A DNA stretch of 13,899 nt from Psychrosphaera sp. GTDB taxonomy: Bacteria; Pseudomonadota; Gammaproteobacteria; Enterobacterales; Alteromonadaceae. The translations under genes were made by a program, and so were the position numbers. The stretch's first letter is position 1. Each line of letters begins with the position of its first letter. Positions 1 to 7,635 of this stretch are shown one piece after another. The DNA is taken from assembly GCA_028098005.1 (NCBI GenBank), contig JAOHFM010000041.1, positions 1 through 13,899 of the forward strand, in the 5' to 3' direction. Under the pieces are notes generated by a model that saw only the letters and a program-made list of their open reading frames with translations, had not been told where the DNA came from and did not search any database.

Positions 1-104
1 TCTAAGTGTAAGTCTTTACAGATTGTAGAACGAGTTACAAACTTGTTACCACAAGAACAAGAAACGTTAATTTCTTCGTATTTAGGGTGAATATCTTTTT
101 GCAT
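1..104 (-). CDS. rpmE: 50S ribosomal protein L31 (bL31), N-terminal part, cut by window edge
   Basis: Only the first 34 or so codons are inside the window; the gene continues past position 1. The translation begins [20 protein letters not shown] and closely follows E. coli RpmE, including C16 and C18 of the zinc-binding (C+) form. bL31 sits at the central protuberance of the large subunit and contributes to the B1b bridge to the small subunit. The ATG at 104-102 is preceded by a good Shine-Dalgarno (GAGGT, at 115-111 on this strand) six bases away. A promoter and roughly 85-base leader precede it. The family assignment is secure. The zinc-binding second half (the CxxC later in the protein) cannot be seen. 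Confidence 0.95.
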   Translation of the reverse strand, partial: MQKDIHPKYEEINVSCSCGNKFVTRSTICKDLHL

Positions 105-189
105 GGGATTACCTCATTGGGCCGTATCGCCAAACGGTCACTTATTAAAAATAATGCCGAATACCATACGAGATTTATATAAAATTAGG
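105..189 (-). promoter_or_regulatory. rpmE 5' leader, candidate bL31 autoregulatory RNA
   Basis: The predicted leader contains two small stem-loops on the minus strand: an A/U hairpin at 154-142 (TTATT-TTT-AATAA) and a G/C-richer one at 137-122 (CCGTTT paired with ATACGG, one mismatch, loop GGCG). They are followed by the Shine-Dalgarno. Published work on gammaproteobacterial rpmE describes translational feedback by bL31 on its own leader, and L31 leader motifs have been proposed in several phyla. Membership of this leader in such a motif is an inference from position and fold, not a match I could run. Confidence 0.4.
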
Positions 190-195
190 GCGCGA

Positions 196-223
196 ATTAT
201 AATGAGTATAGAGTAAAGATCAA
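196..223 (-). promoter_or_regulatory. sigma-70 promoter for rpmE
   Basis: Reading the minus strand, TTGATC (223-218) and a perfect TATAAT (201-196) are separated by 16 bases. Transcription would start near 188-190, leaving an 85-base untranslated leader before the rpmE ATG. This is the clearest promoter in the left part of the window. Confidence 0.7.
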
Positions 224-257
224 GCGATAATTAAAAGCCTGGCCTATTTTCTTTAGG

Positions 258-599
258 TTACTTTCTTGCTTTACGTTGGCGTTGTTTAGCCTTGTTAATT
301 TGCGCTATCAACTCTGGACTCAAATAGATACCACTACCAGGGTATGGTTGGCCAAATTGAAAGTCCCATTTGGCAGGCTGAAACTCAGAGACCAAGCGGG
401 TTACGCGGTTGCAAAGTTTGTTTTTAGGTTTAAATCCCAACTTCTTTTCGTAGTTAATTAAGAACTCACGATCTACTTGCTCAAATGCTAGAATACAGTA
501 TCCTTCTGTAGAATAAATACGAGCTTCTTGGGCTTCTACCGAACTGGATGAAACACCAATAAAAGCGGCTACAAAAATACTAAATATAAGACGACGCAT
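258..599 (-). CDS. small secreted protein with two cysteines, function unknown
   Basis: A 113-residue protein starts at the ATG at 599-597. A longer reading from 635 exists, but the 599 start has a good Shine-Dalgarno (TAAGG, about five bases away) and puts a typical Sec signal peptide at the N terminus: MRR, a hydrophobic stretch LIFSIFVAAFIGV, then SSSSVEA before the likely cleavage at A23/Q24. The mature part is about 90 residues with exactly two cysteines (C35 and C63), compatible with one periplasmic disulfide. It has a GxPYPGSGIYLSPELI segment and a strongly basic C-terminal tail (KAKQRQRKARK). I do not recognise the family. It lies between rpmE and priA, divergent from priA, with no evident operon partner. 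The gene call is well supported; no function is proposed. Confidence 0.75.
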   Translation of the reverse strand: MRRLIFSIFVAAFIGVSSSSVEAQEARIYSTEGYCILAFEQVDREFLINYEKKLGFKPKNKLCNRVTRLVSEFQPAKWDFQFGQPYPGSGIYLSPELIAQINKAKQRQRKARK

Positions 600-668
600 T
601 TTAACCTTACTTGTCTGTTTTAAGCTCAATAACACAATATAAAGCTTTATTTATAACAGTAAAAAAGT

Positions 669-684
669 AAGTGATTGTTCACTT
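669..684. promoter_or_regulatory. dyad in the divergent 600-715 region, possible operator
   Basis: AAGTGATTGTTCACTT is a perfect 6-bp inverted repeat around a 4-base centre, in the gap between the divergent secreted-protein gene and priA. On the minus strand a consensus-like TTGACA lies immediately upstream (692-687), so the dyad would fall in the spacer or -10 region of a promoter reading toward the secreted-protein gene. The -10 itself is poor (TACTTT at 17 bases). I do not recognise the site as belonging to a known regulator. Confidence 0.3.
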
Positions 685-715
685 GTTGTCAAGAGAAGCA
701 AAGGTCTGCTAGTTA

Positions 716-2941
716 ATGACACTATTTTCGCAAGTAATTTTACACGTTGCCCTGCCCGTGCCTTTGCGGCGCTTGTTCGACTATTTAATGCCAGCTGCTA
801 TTACGGTAAATGAAGATAATGTTGAGCGATTGAAAAGCCAAGTCAGCATTGGTCAACGTGTATCCGTTCCGTTTGGACGTCAAACCCTCATAGGCATTGT
901 TATCGCAGTCGATACTAATACCGACCAAAATATAGCAAAGCTTAAAGCCGCCAATGACTTAATTGATAACGAGCCTAGCTTTGATGAATCCCAACTTACA
1001 TTATTAAACTGGGCCGCGGATTATTACCAACATCCCATTGGCGATGTTTTTTCAATGGCTTTGCCAGGCGCACTCCGAAGTCTTAAAACTATTGATGAGC
1101 AATTGCCAAAAACGCTACAAAAAAGTGATAACTTCCCTTCTACCGATGAATTATCCAAAAATGCCAAACAGCTTCATAAACTAAGAGACCTACTGGCTAG
1201 TAATGCCTATACACGCAGTGAACTTACCGAACTTGACGTACCTAGCACCACCATTAAAAAGTTTGTTGATCAAAACTGGGCAAAGTGGGCCACTTGTGGC
1301 CAAAACACCAGTAAAGTAGAGGCTAAACATATTAATGAAGGGCTTACGTTAAACCAAGAACAAGCCATTGCCGTTGTCGCTATTAATGCTATGGATCATC
1401 ATCAATGTTTTTTAATTGATGGTGTCACTGGCAGTGGTAAAACAGAAGTCTATTTACAAGCCATCGAACACCGTTTACTGAGTCAGTGGCAGGTATTGGT
1501 ATGTGTGCCGGAAATTGGTTTAACACCACAAACTATTGCTCGCTTTAAACAGCGTTTTAATGTGCCAGTGGCCCTTTGGCATTCAGGAATGACCGATAAG
1601 CAACGCTTTGATACTTGGCAGCAAACTCGAAGTGGCCATGCGCGCATCGTTATCGCCACTCGTTCTGGTATTTTTCTACCTTTTAAATCTTTAGGCATGA
1701 TCATTATTGATGAAGAGCATGATGCTTCGTTTAAACAACAAGACGGCTTCAAGTATCATTGTCGTAGTCTAGCCTTATATCGAGCCCATCAAGCCGGTAT
1801 TCCCGTTGTATTAGGCTCGGCCACACCAAGTCTTGAAAGTTTATATAATGTTGAGCAAGGTAAATTTAGCTACCTTCAGTTACAAAGACGTGCGGGTAAT
1901 AGTCAACTACCCACCACTCATTTGCTCGACCTGAACCGATGCCAAAGCCAAGCGTCATTAGGTCAGCCATTAATTGATGAAATGGCTAAACAAATTAATA
2001 ACGGCCAGCAAGTCATGTTGTTTATTAATCGTCGTGGTTTTGCTCCAGTATTAATGTGCGAAGAATGCCACTGGCTTACTGAGTGTTCTCGTTGCAGTAG
2101 CTTTACCACCTATCATAAAGGCAGCAATCTACTTATTTGTCATCATTGTGGTTTCCAGCACCCAACGTTACATCAATGCTTAGGCTGTGGTTCAACTAGA
2201 ATGACGCCTGTTGGCGTAGGAACGGAACAGATAGAATCAAATTTAGCGACATTATTCCCAAATGTCGACGTTGTTCGTTTAGATAGAGACAGCACCAGTA
2301 AAAAAGGTGAGTTTGATAATAAGTTAAACCAAATTAACTCGGGCAAACCAATGATCATAGTTGGCACCCAAATGATTGCCAAAGGCCATCACTTTCCAAA
2401 TGTTAGCTTAGTGGGCATTGTTGATGTTGATGGCGCGCTATTTAGCAGTGACTTTAGAGCGGCTGAAAAACTCTCACAATTGGTGGTTCAGGTTGCCGGT
2501 CGCGCTGGTCGTGGTTCAGTCAAAGGACAAGTATGGCTGCAAACTAAGTTTCCAGAACATCCCGTTATCCAAGACTTAGTGAACAACGAATATAAAGATT
2601 TCGCCAAGTTTGCGCTAAGTGAGCGTAAAATGCTGAATTTGCCGCCATACTCCCATCATATTGTAATTAGAGCGGAAACCACAGTGCCCAACTTAGGGCT
2701 TGAGTGGTTAAGCAACTTGTCTAATTACTTGCATGATTACGAAGGCCTGTTAATGTTAGGTCCAACTCCGGCCCCAATGACCAGAAAAGCGGGCAAGTTT
2801 CGACATATGTTAACGATTCAAAGCCAATCTCGTCCTTATTTGCACAAATTAGTTAATTGGTTGTTAGAAAACTTGGATACCATTCAAAAGGATAATAGAA
2901 TCCGGTGGTCGGTCGATGTTGACCCAATTGATTTAAGTTAA
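716..2941 (+). CDS. priA: primosomal protein N', replication restart helicase PriA
   Basis: This 741-residue superfamily 2 DNA helicase (E. coli PriA is 732) recognises abandoned forks and D-loops and starts reloading of DnaB. The N-terminal DNA-binding domain starts FSQVILHVALPVPLRRLFDY. Walker A GVTGSGKT is at 236-243, the DEEH box (Walker B) at 332-335, and GSATPS near 367-372. All eight zinc-binding cysteines of the PriA insertion are present (C448, C451, C457, C460, C475, C478, C488, C491). Motif VI QVAGRAGRG is at 592-600, and the C terminus ends DVDPIDLS as in the family. The nearest Shine-Dalgarno-like AAGG (701-704) is 11 bases from the ATG, a little long, but no better in-frame start exists and the N terminus aligns with E. 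coli. ftsN follows after 21 bases. Confidence 0.97.
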   Translation: MTLFSQVILHVALPVPLRRLFDYLMPAAITVNEDNVERLKSQVSIGQRVSVPFGRQTLIGIVIAVDTNTDQNIAKLKAANDLIDNEPSFDESQLTLLNWAADYYQHPIGDVFSMALPGALRSLKTIDEQLPKTLQKSDNFPSTDELSKNAKQLHKLRDLLASNAYTRSELTELDVPSTTIKKFVDQNWAKWATCGQNTSKVEAKHINEGLTLNQEQAIAVVAINAMDHHQCFLIDGVTGSGKTEVYLQAIEHRLLSQWQVLVCVPEIGLTPQTIARFKQRFNVPVALWHSGMTDKQRFDTWQQTRSGHARIVIATRSGIFLPFKSLGMIIIDEEHDASFKQQDGFKYHCRSLALYRAHQAGIPVVLGSATPSLESLYNVEQGKFSYLQLQRRAGNSQLPTTHLLDLNRCQSQASLGQPLIDEMAKQINNGQQVMLFINRRGFAPVLMCEECHWLTECSRCSSFTTYHKGSNLLICHHCGFQHPTLHQCLGCGSTRMTPVGVGTEQIESNLATLFPNVDVVRLDRDSTSKKGEFDNKLNQINSGKPMIIVGTQMIAKGHHFPNVSLVGIVDVDGALFSSDFRAAEKLSQLVVQVAGRAGRGSVKGQVWLQTKFPEHPVIQDLVNNEYKDFAKFALSERKMLNLPPYSHHIVIRAETTVPNLGLEWLSNLSNYLHDYEGLLMLGPTPAPMTRKAGKFRHMLTIQSQSRPYLHKLVNWLLENLDTIQKDNRIRWSVDVDPIDLS

Positions 2942-2962
2942 AGTATTAAGGCTCTCTGCCCC

Positions 2963-3505
2963 ATGAAAAACAAAGATTACGTTAGTCAGAAAAAAAGAAA
3001 AAAAGCCCCAAAACAAGAAGCACCTAAAGGTCGCCCATTTCCAGTTGTTAAAATGTTGATAGTTGCAGGCTTAATTGCTGCATTTGTTGGTGGTTTGTTG
3101 TTTATTAAAGACGATTCCAATGACTTTCAGGACCAAACTCCTACTGTTCATAAAAAAGCCGTAAAAAAATCAAAGCCTTTACCGCCACCTCCTGAAGATG
3201 AAGAGTGGTCATTTATAGAAGAGCTTGAAAACAAGAACGTTGAAGTAGAATCTGAAGAGCTTAAAGATCGCGGCCCATACAAAATGCAGTGTGCTAGTTT
3301 CCGCAGTCAATCAGACGCTGAAGGTTTTAAAGCTCGTATCGCTTTTGCCGGTTTTGAGTCGCAAGTTATCCCTTCAAAAGGCACTTCAGGCATGTGGTAT
3401 AAAGTTGTTTTAGGCCCGTTTGAGCGCAAGCGCGATGCTGAAAAAACGCGTCATATTCTTAAGCGAAATGACATTACAGGCTGTCAAATTTGGTTGTGGC
3501 GTTAA
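2963..3505 (+). CDS. ftsN: cell division protein FtsN, short form
   Basis: A 180-residue bitopic inner-membrane protein that activates septal peptidoglycan synthesis late in divisome assembly. The cytoplasmic N terminus starts MKNKDYV; D5 matches the E. coli residue implicated in FtsA contact. Basic residues follow, then one membrane segment (about 29-48). A proline-rich stretch leads into EEWSFIEELEN (80-90), which matches the E. coli essential (E) helix, with W82, F84 and L88 in the places of W83, Y85 and L89. The SPOR domain (about 105-180) keeps the two cysteines (C110 and C174) that form the FtsN disulfide and binds denuded glycan strands. It is much shorter than E. coli FtsN (319 residues), mainly from loss of the long periplasmic linker. 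It lies between priA and hslV, as in enterics and vibrios, but without cytR. Confidence 0.92.
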   Translation: MKNKDYVSQKKRKKAPKQEAPKGRPFPVVKMLIVAGLIAAFVGGLLFIKDDSNDFQDQTPTVHKKAVKKSKPLPPPPEDEEWSFIEELENKNVEVESEELKDRGPYKMQCASFRSQSDAEGFKARIAFAGFESQVIPSKGTSGMWYKVVLGPFERKRDAEKTRHILKRNDITGCQIWLWR

Positions 3506-3521
3506 GCTTTTAGCGCCTCCT

Positions 3522-3549
3522 CTTGAATTCCCCATAAAAAGCCCTACAT
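3522..3549 (+). promoter_or_regulatory. candidate sigma-32 (heat-shock) promoter for hslVU
   Basis: CTTGAA at 3522-3527 followed after 14 bases by CCCTACAT (3542-3549) resembles the RpoH consensus (CTTGAAA, 12-15 bases, CCCCATnT; five of the seven specified -10 positions match). A start near 3556 would give a roughly 33-base leader with GGAG (3576-3579) nine bases before the hslV ATG. hslVU is a classic RpoH regulon member in E. coli, and rpoH itself lies at the right end of this window. Confidence 0.5.
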
Positions 3550-3588
3550 AAGCTAGACTTAATCAAAAAAAATCTGGAGTGATTATTC

Positions 3589-4107
3589 ATGACCACAATT
3601 GTATCTGTACGACGTGGAAAAGAAGTTGTACTTGGTGGTGACGGACAAGTGTCACTTGGCAATACCGTAATGAAAGGCAACGCAGTTAAGGTTCGCCGTT
3701 TATACAAAGGCAAAGTAATTGCAGGTTTTGCAGGCGGCACCGCCGATGCATTCACTTTGTTTGAAAAATTTGAAGCTAAATTGGAAATGCACCAAGGTCA
3801 TTTAACTAAAGCGGCTGTTGAGTTAGCTAAAGACTGGCGTACCGACAAAATGCTAAGAAAGCTAGAAGCCTTATTAGCCGTAGCTGATGAAACAGCGTCT
3901 CTGATTATTTCAGGTAACGGTGATGTTATTCAGCCTGAAAATGATCTTATCGCAATTGGCTCTGGTGGCCCATTTGCACAAGCGGCTGCAACGGCGTTGT
4001 TAGAAAACACCGAATTAGGCGCAAAAGACATTGTTGAAAAAAGCTTAAACATTGCCGGTTCTATTTGTGTGTACACCAATACAAATTTAACTATTGAAGA
4101 ATTGTAA
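3589..4107 (+). CDS. hslV: ATP-dependent protease subunit HslV (ClpQ)
   Basis: A 172-residue proteasome-beta-like peptidase (E. coli 176) that forms a double hexamer capped by HslU and degrades misfolded and regulatory proteins in the cytoplasm. After removal of Met1 the N terminus is TTIVSVRRG, exposing the catalytic threonine. [22 protein letters not shown] (16-37) supplies the conserved Asp (D18) and Lys (K34) of the active site, [10 protein letters not shown] follows at 46-55, and the GSGG loop is at 124-127. Identity to E. coli HslV is visibly very high through 50-130. It ends at TNLTIEEL, slightly shorter than the E. coli tail. The hslU start is 32 bases downstream, and the two are surely co-transcribed. 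Confidence 0.97.
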   Translation: MTTIVSVRRGKEVVLGGDGQVSLGNTVMKGNAVKVRRLYKGKVIAGFAGGTADAFTLFEKFEAKLEMHQGHLTKAAVELAKDWRTDKMLRKLEALLAVADETASLIISGNGDVIQPENDLIAIGSGGPFAQAAATALLENTELGAKDIVEKSLNIAGSICVYTNTNLTIEEL

Positions 4108-4139
4108 CAATAGCAACATATAAGAATTAAGGTTATTCC

Positions 4140-5474
4140 ATGTCATCAATGACCCCTAGAGAAATTGTTCATGAATTAGATCAACATATTGTTGGTCAAG
4201 ACAATGCTAAAAAAGCAGTAGCCATTGCACTACGTAACCGCTGGCGCCGAATGCAACTAGAACCGACACTTCGTGCGGAAGTTACACCTAAAAACATACT
4301 TATGATTGGTCCAACGGGTGTTGGTAAAACTGAAATTGCCCGTCGTTTAGCAAAACTAGCAAACGCGCCGTTCATAAAAGTAGAGGCCACTAAATTCACA
4401 GAAGTGGGTTATGTTGGTAAAGAAGTAGAGTCTATCATCCGCGATCTTACTGAAATATCTGTTAAGTTAACGCGCGAAGTTGCTATCGAAAAAAATAAGC
4501 ATAAAGCGGAAGAAGCCGCTGAAGAGCGTATTTTAGACGCGTTATTACCGCCAGCTCGCGACACCTTTGGTCAAGTTGTAGAGTCTGATCAACCAGAAAG
4601 CTCAGCTCGCCAAGTACTGCGCAAGCGTTTTCGCCAAGGCGAATTAGACGATAAAGAAATTGAAATCGACATTGCCCAAAAAGAGATTGGCGTAGAAATT
4701 ATGGCACCTCCTGGCATGGAAGAAATGACGTCTCAATTGCAGGGCATGTTCCAAAATCTTTCAGGCGATAAAACTAAGCCTCGCAAACTTAAAGTTGCGG
4801 CAGCTTTCAAAATGTTGCTTGATGAAGAAGCGGCTAAGTTAATTAACAATGACGATTTAAAAGAAATGGCGATTGAAGCTGTTGAACAAAACGGCATTGT
4901 CTTTATTGATGAAATCGACAAAATTTGTAAGCGCGAAGGCGCCAATAGTGCGGATGTTTCTCGTGAAGGCGTACAACGCGACTTACTGCCATTAGTTGAA
5001 GGTAGTACCGTCACCACAAAATACGGCATGGTTAAAACAGACCATATGTTGTTTATTGCGTCTGGTGCGTTCCAAATGAGCAAACCTTCCGATCTAATTC
5101 CTGAGCTGCAGGGCCGATTGCCAATTCGTGTTGAGTTAAATGCATTAACACCTGAAGACTTTGAACGTATCTTAACTGAGCCAAATGCGTCATTAACAGA
5201 ACAATACAGAGCGTTACTTGCGACAGAAGGCGTAACGGTAACTTTCAGCGAAGACGGCATTAAACAAATCGCTCAAGCGGCCTTTAGAGTTAATGAGAAA
5301 AACGAAAACATTGGTGCACGAAGACTTCATACTGTTTTAGAGCATTTGATTGAAGAAATTTCTTATAATGCTTCAGACCGTGCGGGCGAGTCATTTGTCA
5401 TTGACGCTAACTTTGTTAAAGACAACTTAGACGAAGTAATTGAAGACGAAGACTTAAGTAAGTTTATACTGTAG
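4140..5474 (+). CDS. hslU: HslVU protease ATPase subunit HslU (ClpY)
   Basis: A 444-residue AAA+ unfoldase (E. coli 443) that threads substrates into HslV. Visible elements are the N-terminal MTPREIVxELDxHIVGQ, Walker A GPTGVGKT (57-64) and the central-pore loop GYVG (90-93). The charged intermediate (I) domain covers about 110-230, Walker [10 protein letters not shown] is at 253-261, and the sensor-2 arginine motif GARR is at 392-395. The C terminus, EDLSKFIL, is the tail that inserts into HslV pockets to switch on its peptidase. TAAGG (4128-4132) lies seven bases before the ATG. It is the last gene of the unit and is followed by a strong terminator. Confidence 0.98.
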   Translation: MSSMTPREIVHELDQHIVGQDNAKKAVAIALRNRWRRMQLEPTLRAEVTPKNILMIGPTGVGKTEIARRLAKLANAPFIKVEATKFTEVGYVGKEVESIIRDLTEISVKLTREVAIEKNKHKAEEAAEERILDALLPPARDTFGQVVESDQPESSARQVLRKRFRQGELDDKEIEIDIAQKEIGVEIMAPPGMEEMTSQLQGMFQNLSGDKTKPRKLKVAAAFKMLLDEEAAKLINNDDLKEMAIEAVEQNGIVFIDEIDKICKREGANSADVSREGVQRDLLPLVEGSTVTTKYGMVKTDHMLFIASGAFQMSKPSDLIPELQGRLPIRVELNALTPEDFERILTEPNASLTEQYRALLATEGVTVTFSEDGIKQIAQAAFRVNEKNENIGARRLHTVLEHLIEEISYNASDRAGESFVIDANFVKDNLDEVIEDEDLSKFIL

Positions 5475-5547
5475 CTAAGTCTGCTCTGAAGCTAGTTTAT
5501 TCTTTAGATAAGTTTAAACGAGTTACAGAGCCATAAACTCTAAATGA

Positions 5548-5580
5548 AGTCAGTTGCCATTGGTAACTGGCTTTTTTATT
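5548..5580 (+). terminator. rho-independent terminator after hslU
   Basis: An 11-bp stem, AGTCAGTTGCC paired with GGTAACTGGCT (two G-T pairs), closes on a three-base ATT loop and runs into TTTTTTATT. It lies about 75 bases after the hslU stop and would end the priA/ftsN/hslVU transcripts. Confidence 0.9.
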
Positions 5581-5666
5581 GCCCACTTTCCTTTTCATAT
5601 TTGTGTGTTAATGTTTGTTTAGCGTGTTTTTTAAGCAATGACGAACACAGACGGTAATTAGTGACG

Positions 5667-5710
5667 CTAAGTACTGATAGTAAGTAATGAAGCTAACTAC
5701 TTATGCTTAG
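5667..5710. repeat. nested inverted repeats upstream of the MBL-fold gene
   Basis: CTAAG (5667-5671) pairs with CTTAG (5706-5710), and inside it TAAGTA (5681-5686) pairs with TACTTA (5698-5703). The structure ends 24 bases before the start codon of the MBL-fold gene, so it could be an operator or a leader hairpin. The arms are short and A/T-rich, and the surrounding 5581-5734 stretch shows no convincing promoter. Confidence 0.25.
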
Positions 5711-5734
5711 TGCTAAAGGTAAATAGGAAAGTAA

Positions 5735-6568
5735 ATGAAAATCACCTTTTACGGTGCGCGGGCTCAAATACCGACACCCGGGCCTGAGACTCAAAGGTTT
5801 GGTGGTAATACACATTGTATTTTATTAACCAGCAAAGATGGTCAAAAACTACTAGTTAACGCAGGTTCAGGGCTTAGATTCGCCAGTCATGAATTTGAAA
5901 ACTATAAAGATCCTATTCACTTATTGCTCAGCCAACATCATTGGGACCACATACAAGGCTTTCCTCTTTTTGATCCTATTAAAAAGCCTCAACAGCAAAT
6001 AATGATTTATCCCGCTAATACCAATGAAGATCATGACATCGCTATACTAGATCAAATAAACAAAACCTACACCGTTGATAAATTTCATCTTTTACCATCA
6101 ACCATTACCATCAAAAAAACCAAATTCAATTTACCAGAGCCGGTTCAAATAGGTGATTTTGCAGTGCAAGCCATGAAGGTAAATCATCCTGGCGGCGGCT
6201 CCGCTTACAAAATAAACTGTGATGGTAAAACCGTGGTTATTTGTAACAACAATGAACTGTTTGCTCCACCCCAGCACAATCATCATAGCTTTGAAGAATG
6301 GTGTTTATTTTGCCAGTATGCAGATTTATTAATACACGACGCGCGATATATGAATGCCGACATGACCAATCATGTGGGTATGGGTCATAGTTGTTTAGGT
6401 GATGCCATAGAGTTGGCCAATGCAGCAGAAGTAAAAATGTTATGTATGTCTTGTTTAGACCCATCGAGCAGCGATGAGTTATTGGATTTTCTGAACACTC
6501 GATTATTTGCCGATCGTTTGCCCTTTAGTTTCTTTTTTGCAAAAGAAGGCCGGCAAATGCACGTTTAA
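5735..6568 (+). CDS. metallo-beta-lactamase-fold protein with altered metal site
   Basis: A 277-residue cytoplasmic protein (no signal peptide) of the MBL-fold hydrolase superfamily. The fold is recognisable from MKITFYGARAQIPTPG, RFGGNTHC, NAGSGLR, the SQHHWDHIQGFPLF block (66-79), NHPGGG (150-155), LIHDARY (199-205) and GHS (217-219). Several usual ligands are changed. The first His of HxHxDH is Q67 (CAA), the usual Asp of the vvYxxDxE strand is Asn in CNNNE (170-174), and the HHDP motif reads CLDP (240-243). H69, D71, H72 and H151 remain. It carries eight cysteines including two CxxC pairs (C190/C193 and C237/C240) and a His cluster (181-184). AGGA lies six bases before the ATG. It is transcribed alone between the hslU terminator and the convergent gpsA. 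It may be an MBL pseudoenzyme or may use a different metal arrangement; the substrate is unknown. Confidence 0.85.
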   Translation: MKITFYGARAQIPTPGPETQRFGGNTHCILLTSKDGQKLLVNAGSGLRFASHEFENYKDPIHLLLSQHHWDHIQGFPLFDPIKKPQQQIMIYPANTNEDHDIAILDQINKTYTVDKFHLLPSTITIKKTKFNLPEPVQIGDFAVQAMKVNHPGGGSAYKINCDGKTVVICNNNELFAPPQHNHHSFEEWCLFCQYADLLIHDARYMNADMTNHVGMGHSCLGDAIELANAAEVKMLCMSCLDPSSSDELLDFLNTRLFADRLPFSFFFAKEGRQMHV

Positions 6569-6621
6569 CTTTGCAATGCCAGCCAATAAGTATTCGACCT
6601 GATTTATAGCGCTGATTAACG

Positions 6622-7632
6622 TTATTCGCTTTTAGGATCGCGAGCTAATAACGCCATTGCCGCATGTTCTGCCGGCTTATTTTGATAAAGCACTTGGAAG
6701 ATTTGCTCTGTAATTGGCATTTCAACTCCGGCTCTTTGAGACAACATATGAACTTCTTTAGTGTTGCGGTAACCTTCTACCACTTGACCAATTTCAGTCA
6801 TCGCTTCGTCAACGGATTTGCCCTGACCTAATGCCAAACCAAAGCGTCGATTACGGGATTGGTTATCAGTACAAGTTAATACTAAGTCGCCTAAACCCGC
6901 CATGCCCATTAGAGATTGAGGATCTGCACCTAGTGCCGAAGCAAGTCGCATCATTTCCGCTAAACCACGAGTTATTAATGCGGTTCGGGCATTCGCACCA
7001 TAACCAATACCATCGGCCATACCGGCCCCAATAGCAATTACGTTCTTAACCGCGCCACCTAACTGAACTGCCGTAAAGTCTTTGTTTTTATAAACACGAA
7101 ACTTTCTCTCACAATGCAATAAGTCACATAGTAACTGAGCAAAATCATCATCTTCTGAAGAACAAGAAATAGCGGTTGGTAAACCTTTCACCATTTCTTT
7201 GGCAAAAGTAGGACCTGACAATACAGCGTATGAAGGCTGTGTACCAAGTACATCCTTTGCAACATCTTGCAGCAAACGACCCGACTCAGGATCTAATCCT
7301 TTTGTCGCCCAACATACCTTCGCATTAGAAAGCAGCATTGGCTTCATTTGCACTAGCAAATCGGAAAACACATGACTCGGCACAACCACTAAGTGGATTT
7401 CTGCTTGAGTCACGGCGTATTCTAAATCATCAGTAACGTGCAAACTTTCTGGGAATGTAGCGCCAGGAAGGTACTTAGCGTTTTCTCTTGATGATTGCAT
7501 ATCTGCGACTTGTTTTTTATCGCGTCCCCACATAATGACTTCGTGGCCATTGCGGGCAAAACAAAACGCCAGCGCAGTCCCGTATGAGCCTGCGCCTAAT
7601 ACTGCAATTTTAAACTTTTTAGCAATAGTCAT
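6622..7632 (-). CDS. gpsA: glycerol-3-phosphate dehydrogenase [NAD(P)+]
   Basis: A 336-residue cytoplasmic enzyme (E. coli 339) that reduces dihydroxyacetone phosphate to sn-glycerol 3-phosphate, the backbone for membrane phospholipids. The Rossmann motif is GAGSYGTA (13-20), with K111 (ATKG), the catalytic lysine K196 in [13 protein letters not shown], and GLGDLVLTC (247-254). The start ATG is only three bases after the secB stop and has no evident Shine-Dalgarno, pointing to translational coupling with secB. It ends convergently with the MBL-fold gene. The 53-base gap (6569-6621) holds no T-tailed hairpin. In E. coli cysE follows gpsA; here it does not. Confidence 0.97.
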   Translation of the reverse strand: MTIAKKFKIAVLGAGSYGTALAFCFARNGHEVIMWGRDKKQVADMQSSRENAKYLPGATFPESLHVTDDLEYAVTQAEIHLVVVPSHVFSDLLVQMKPMLLSNAKVCWATKGLDPESGRLLQDVAKDVLGTQPSYAVLSGPTFAKEMVKGLPTAISCSSEDDDFAQLLCDLLHCERKFRVYKNKDFTAVQLGGAVKNVIAIGAGMADGIGYGANARTALITRGLAEMMRLASALGADPQSLMGMAGLGDLVLTCTDNQSRNRRFGLALGQGKSVDEAMTEIGQVVEGYRNTKEVHMLSQRAGVEMPITEQIFQVLYQNKPAEHAAMALLARDPKSE

Positions 7633-7635
7633 AGA

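Noticed and set aside
258..635. Longer 125-residue form of the secreted protein from the 635 start
   Set aside because: Adds 12 residues before a proper signal peptide and lacks the well-spaced Shine-Dalgarno found before the ATG at 599.
3530..3537. CCCCATAA, a good-looking sigma-32 -10 box
   Set aside because: No CTTGAA-like box at a suitable distance: the nearest CTTGAA ends only two bases before it, and CTTTTA is 17 bases away. The CTTGAA is better paired with CCCTACAT at 3542.
4733..5260. 175-codon open frame on the minus strand
   Set aside because: Lies wholly opposite hslU, whose protein is nearly identical to a known family; the antisense translation is Ser-rich and matches nothing recognisable.
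6526..6548. TTCTTTT-TTGC-AAAAGAA hairpin near the end of the MBL-fold gene
   Set aside because: Entirely coding (FFFAKEG), A/T only, and no T run after the 3' arm; not a usable terminator.
6551..6580. GGC..TGCA / TGCA..GCC imperfect hairpin across the MBL-fold gene stop
   Set aside because: Short interrupted arms and no T tract; could not be defended as a terminator for either convergent gene.
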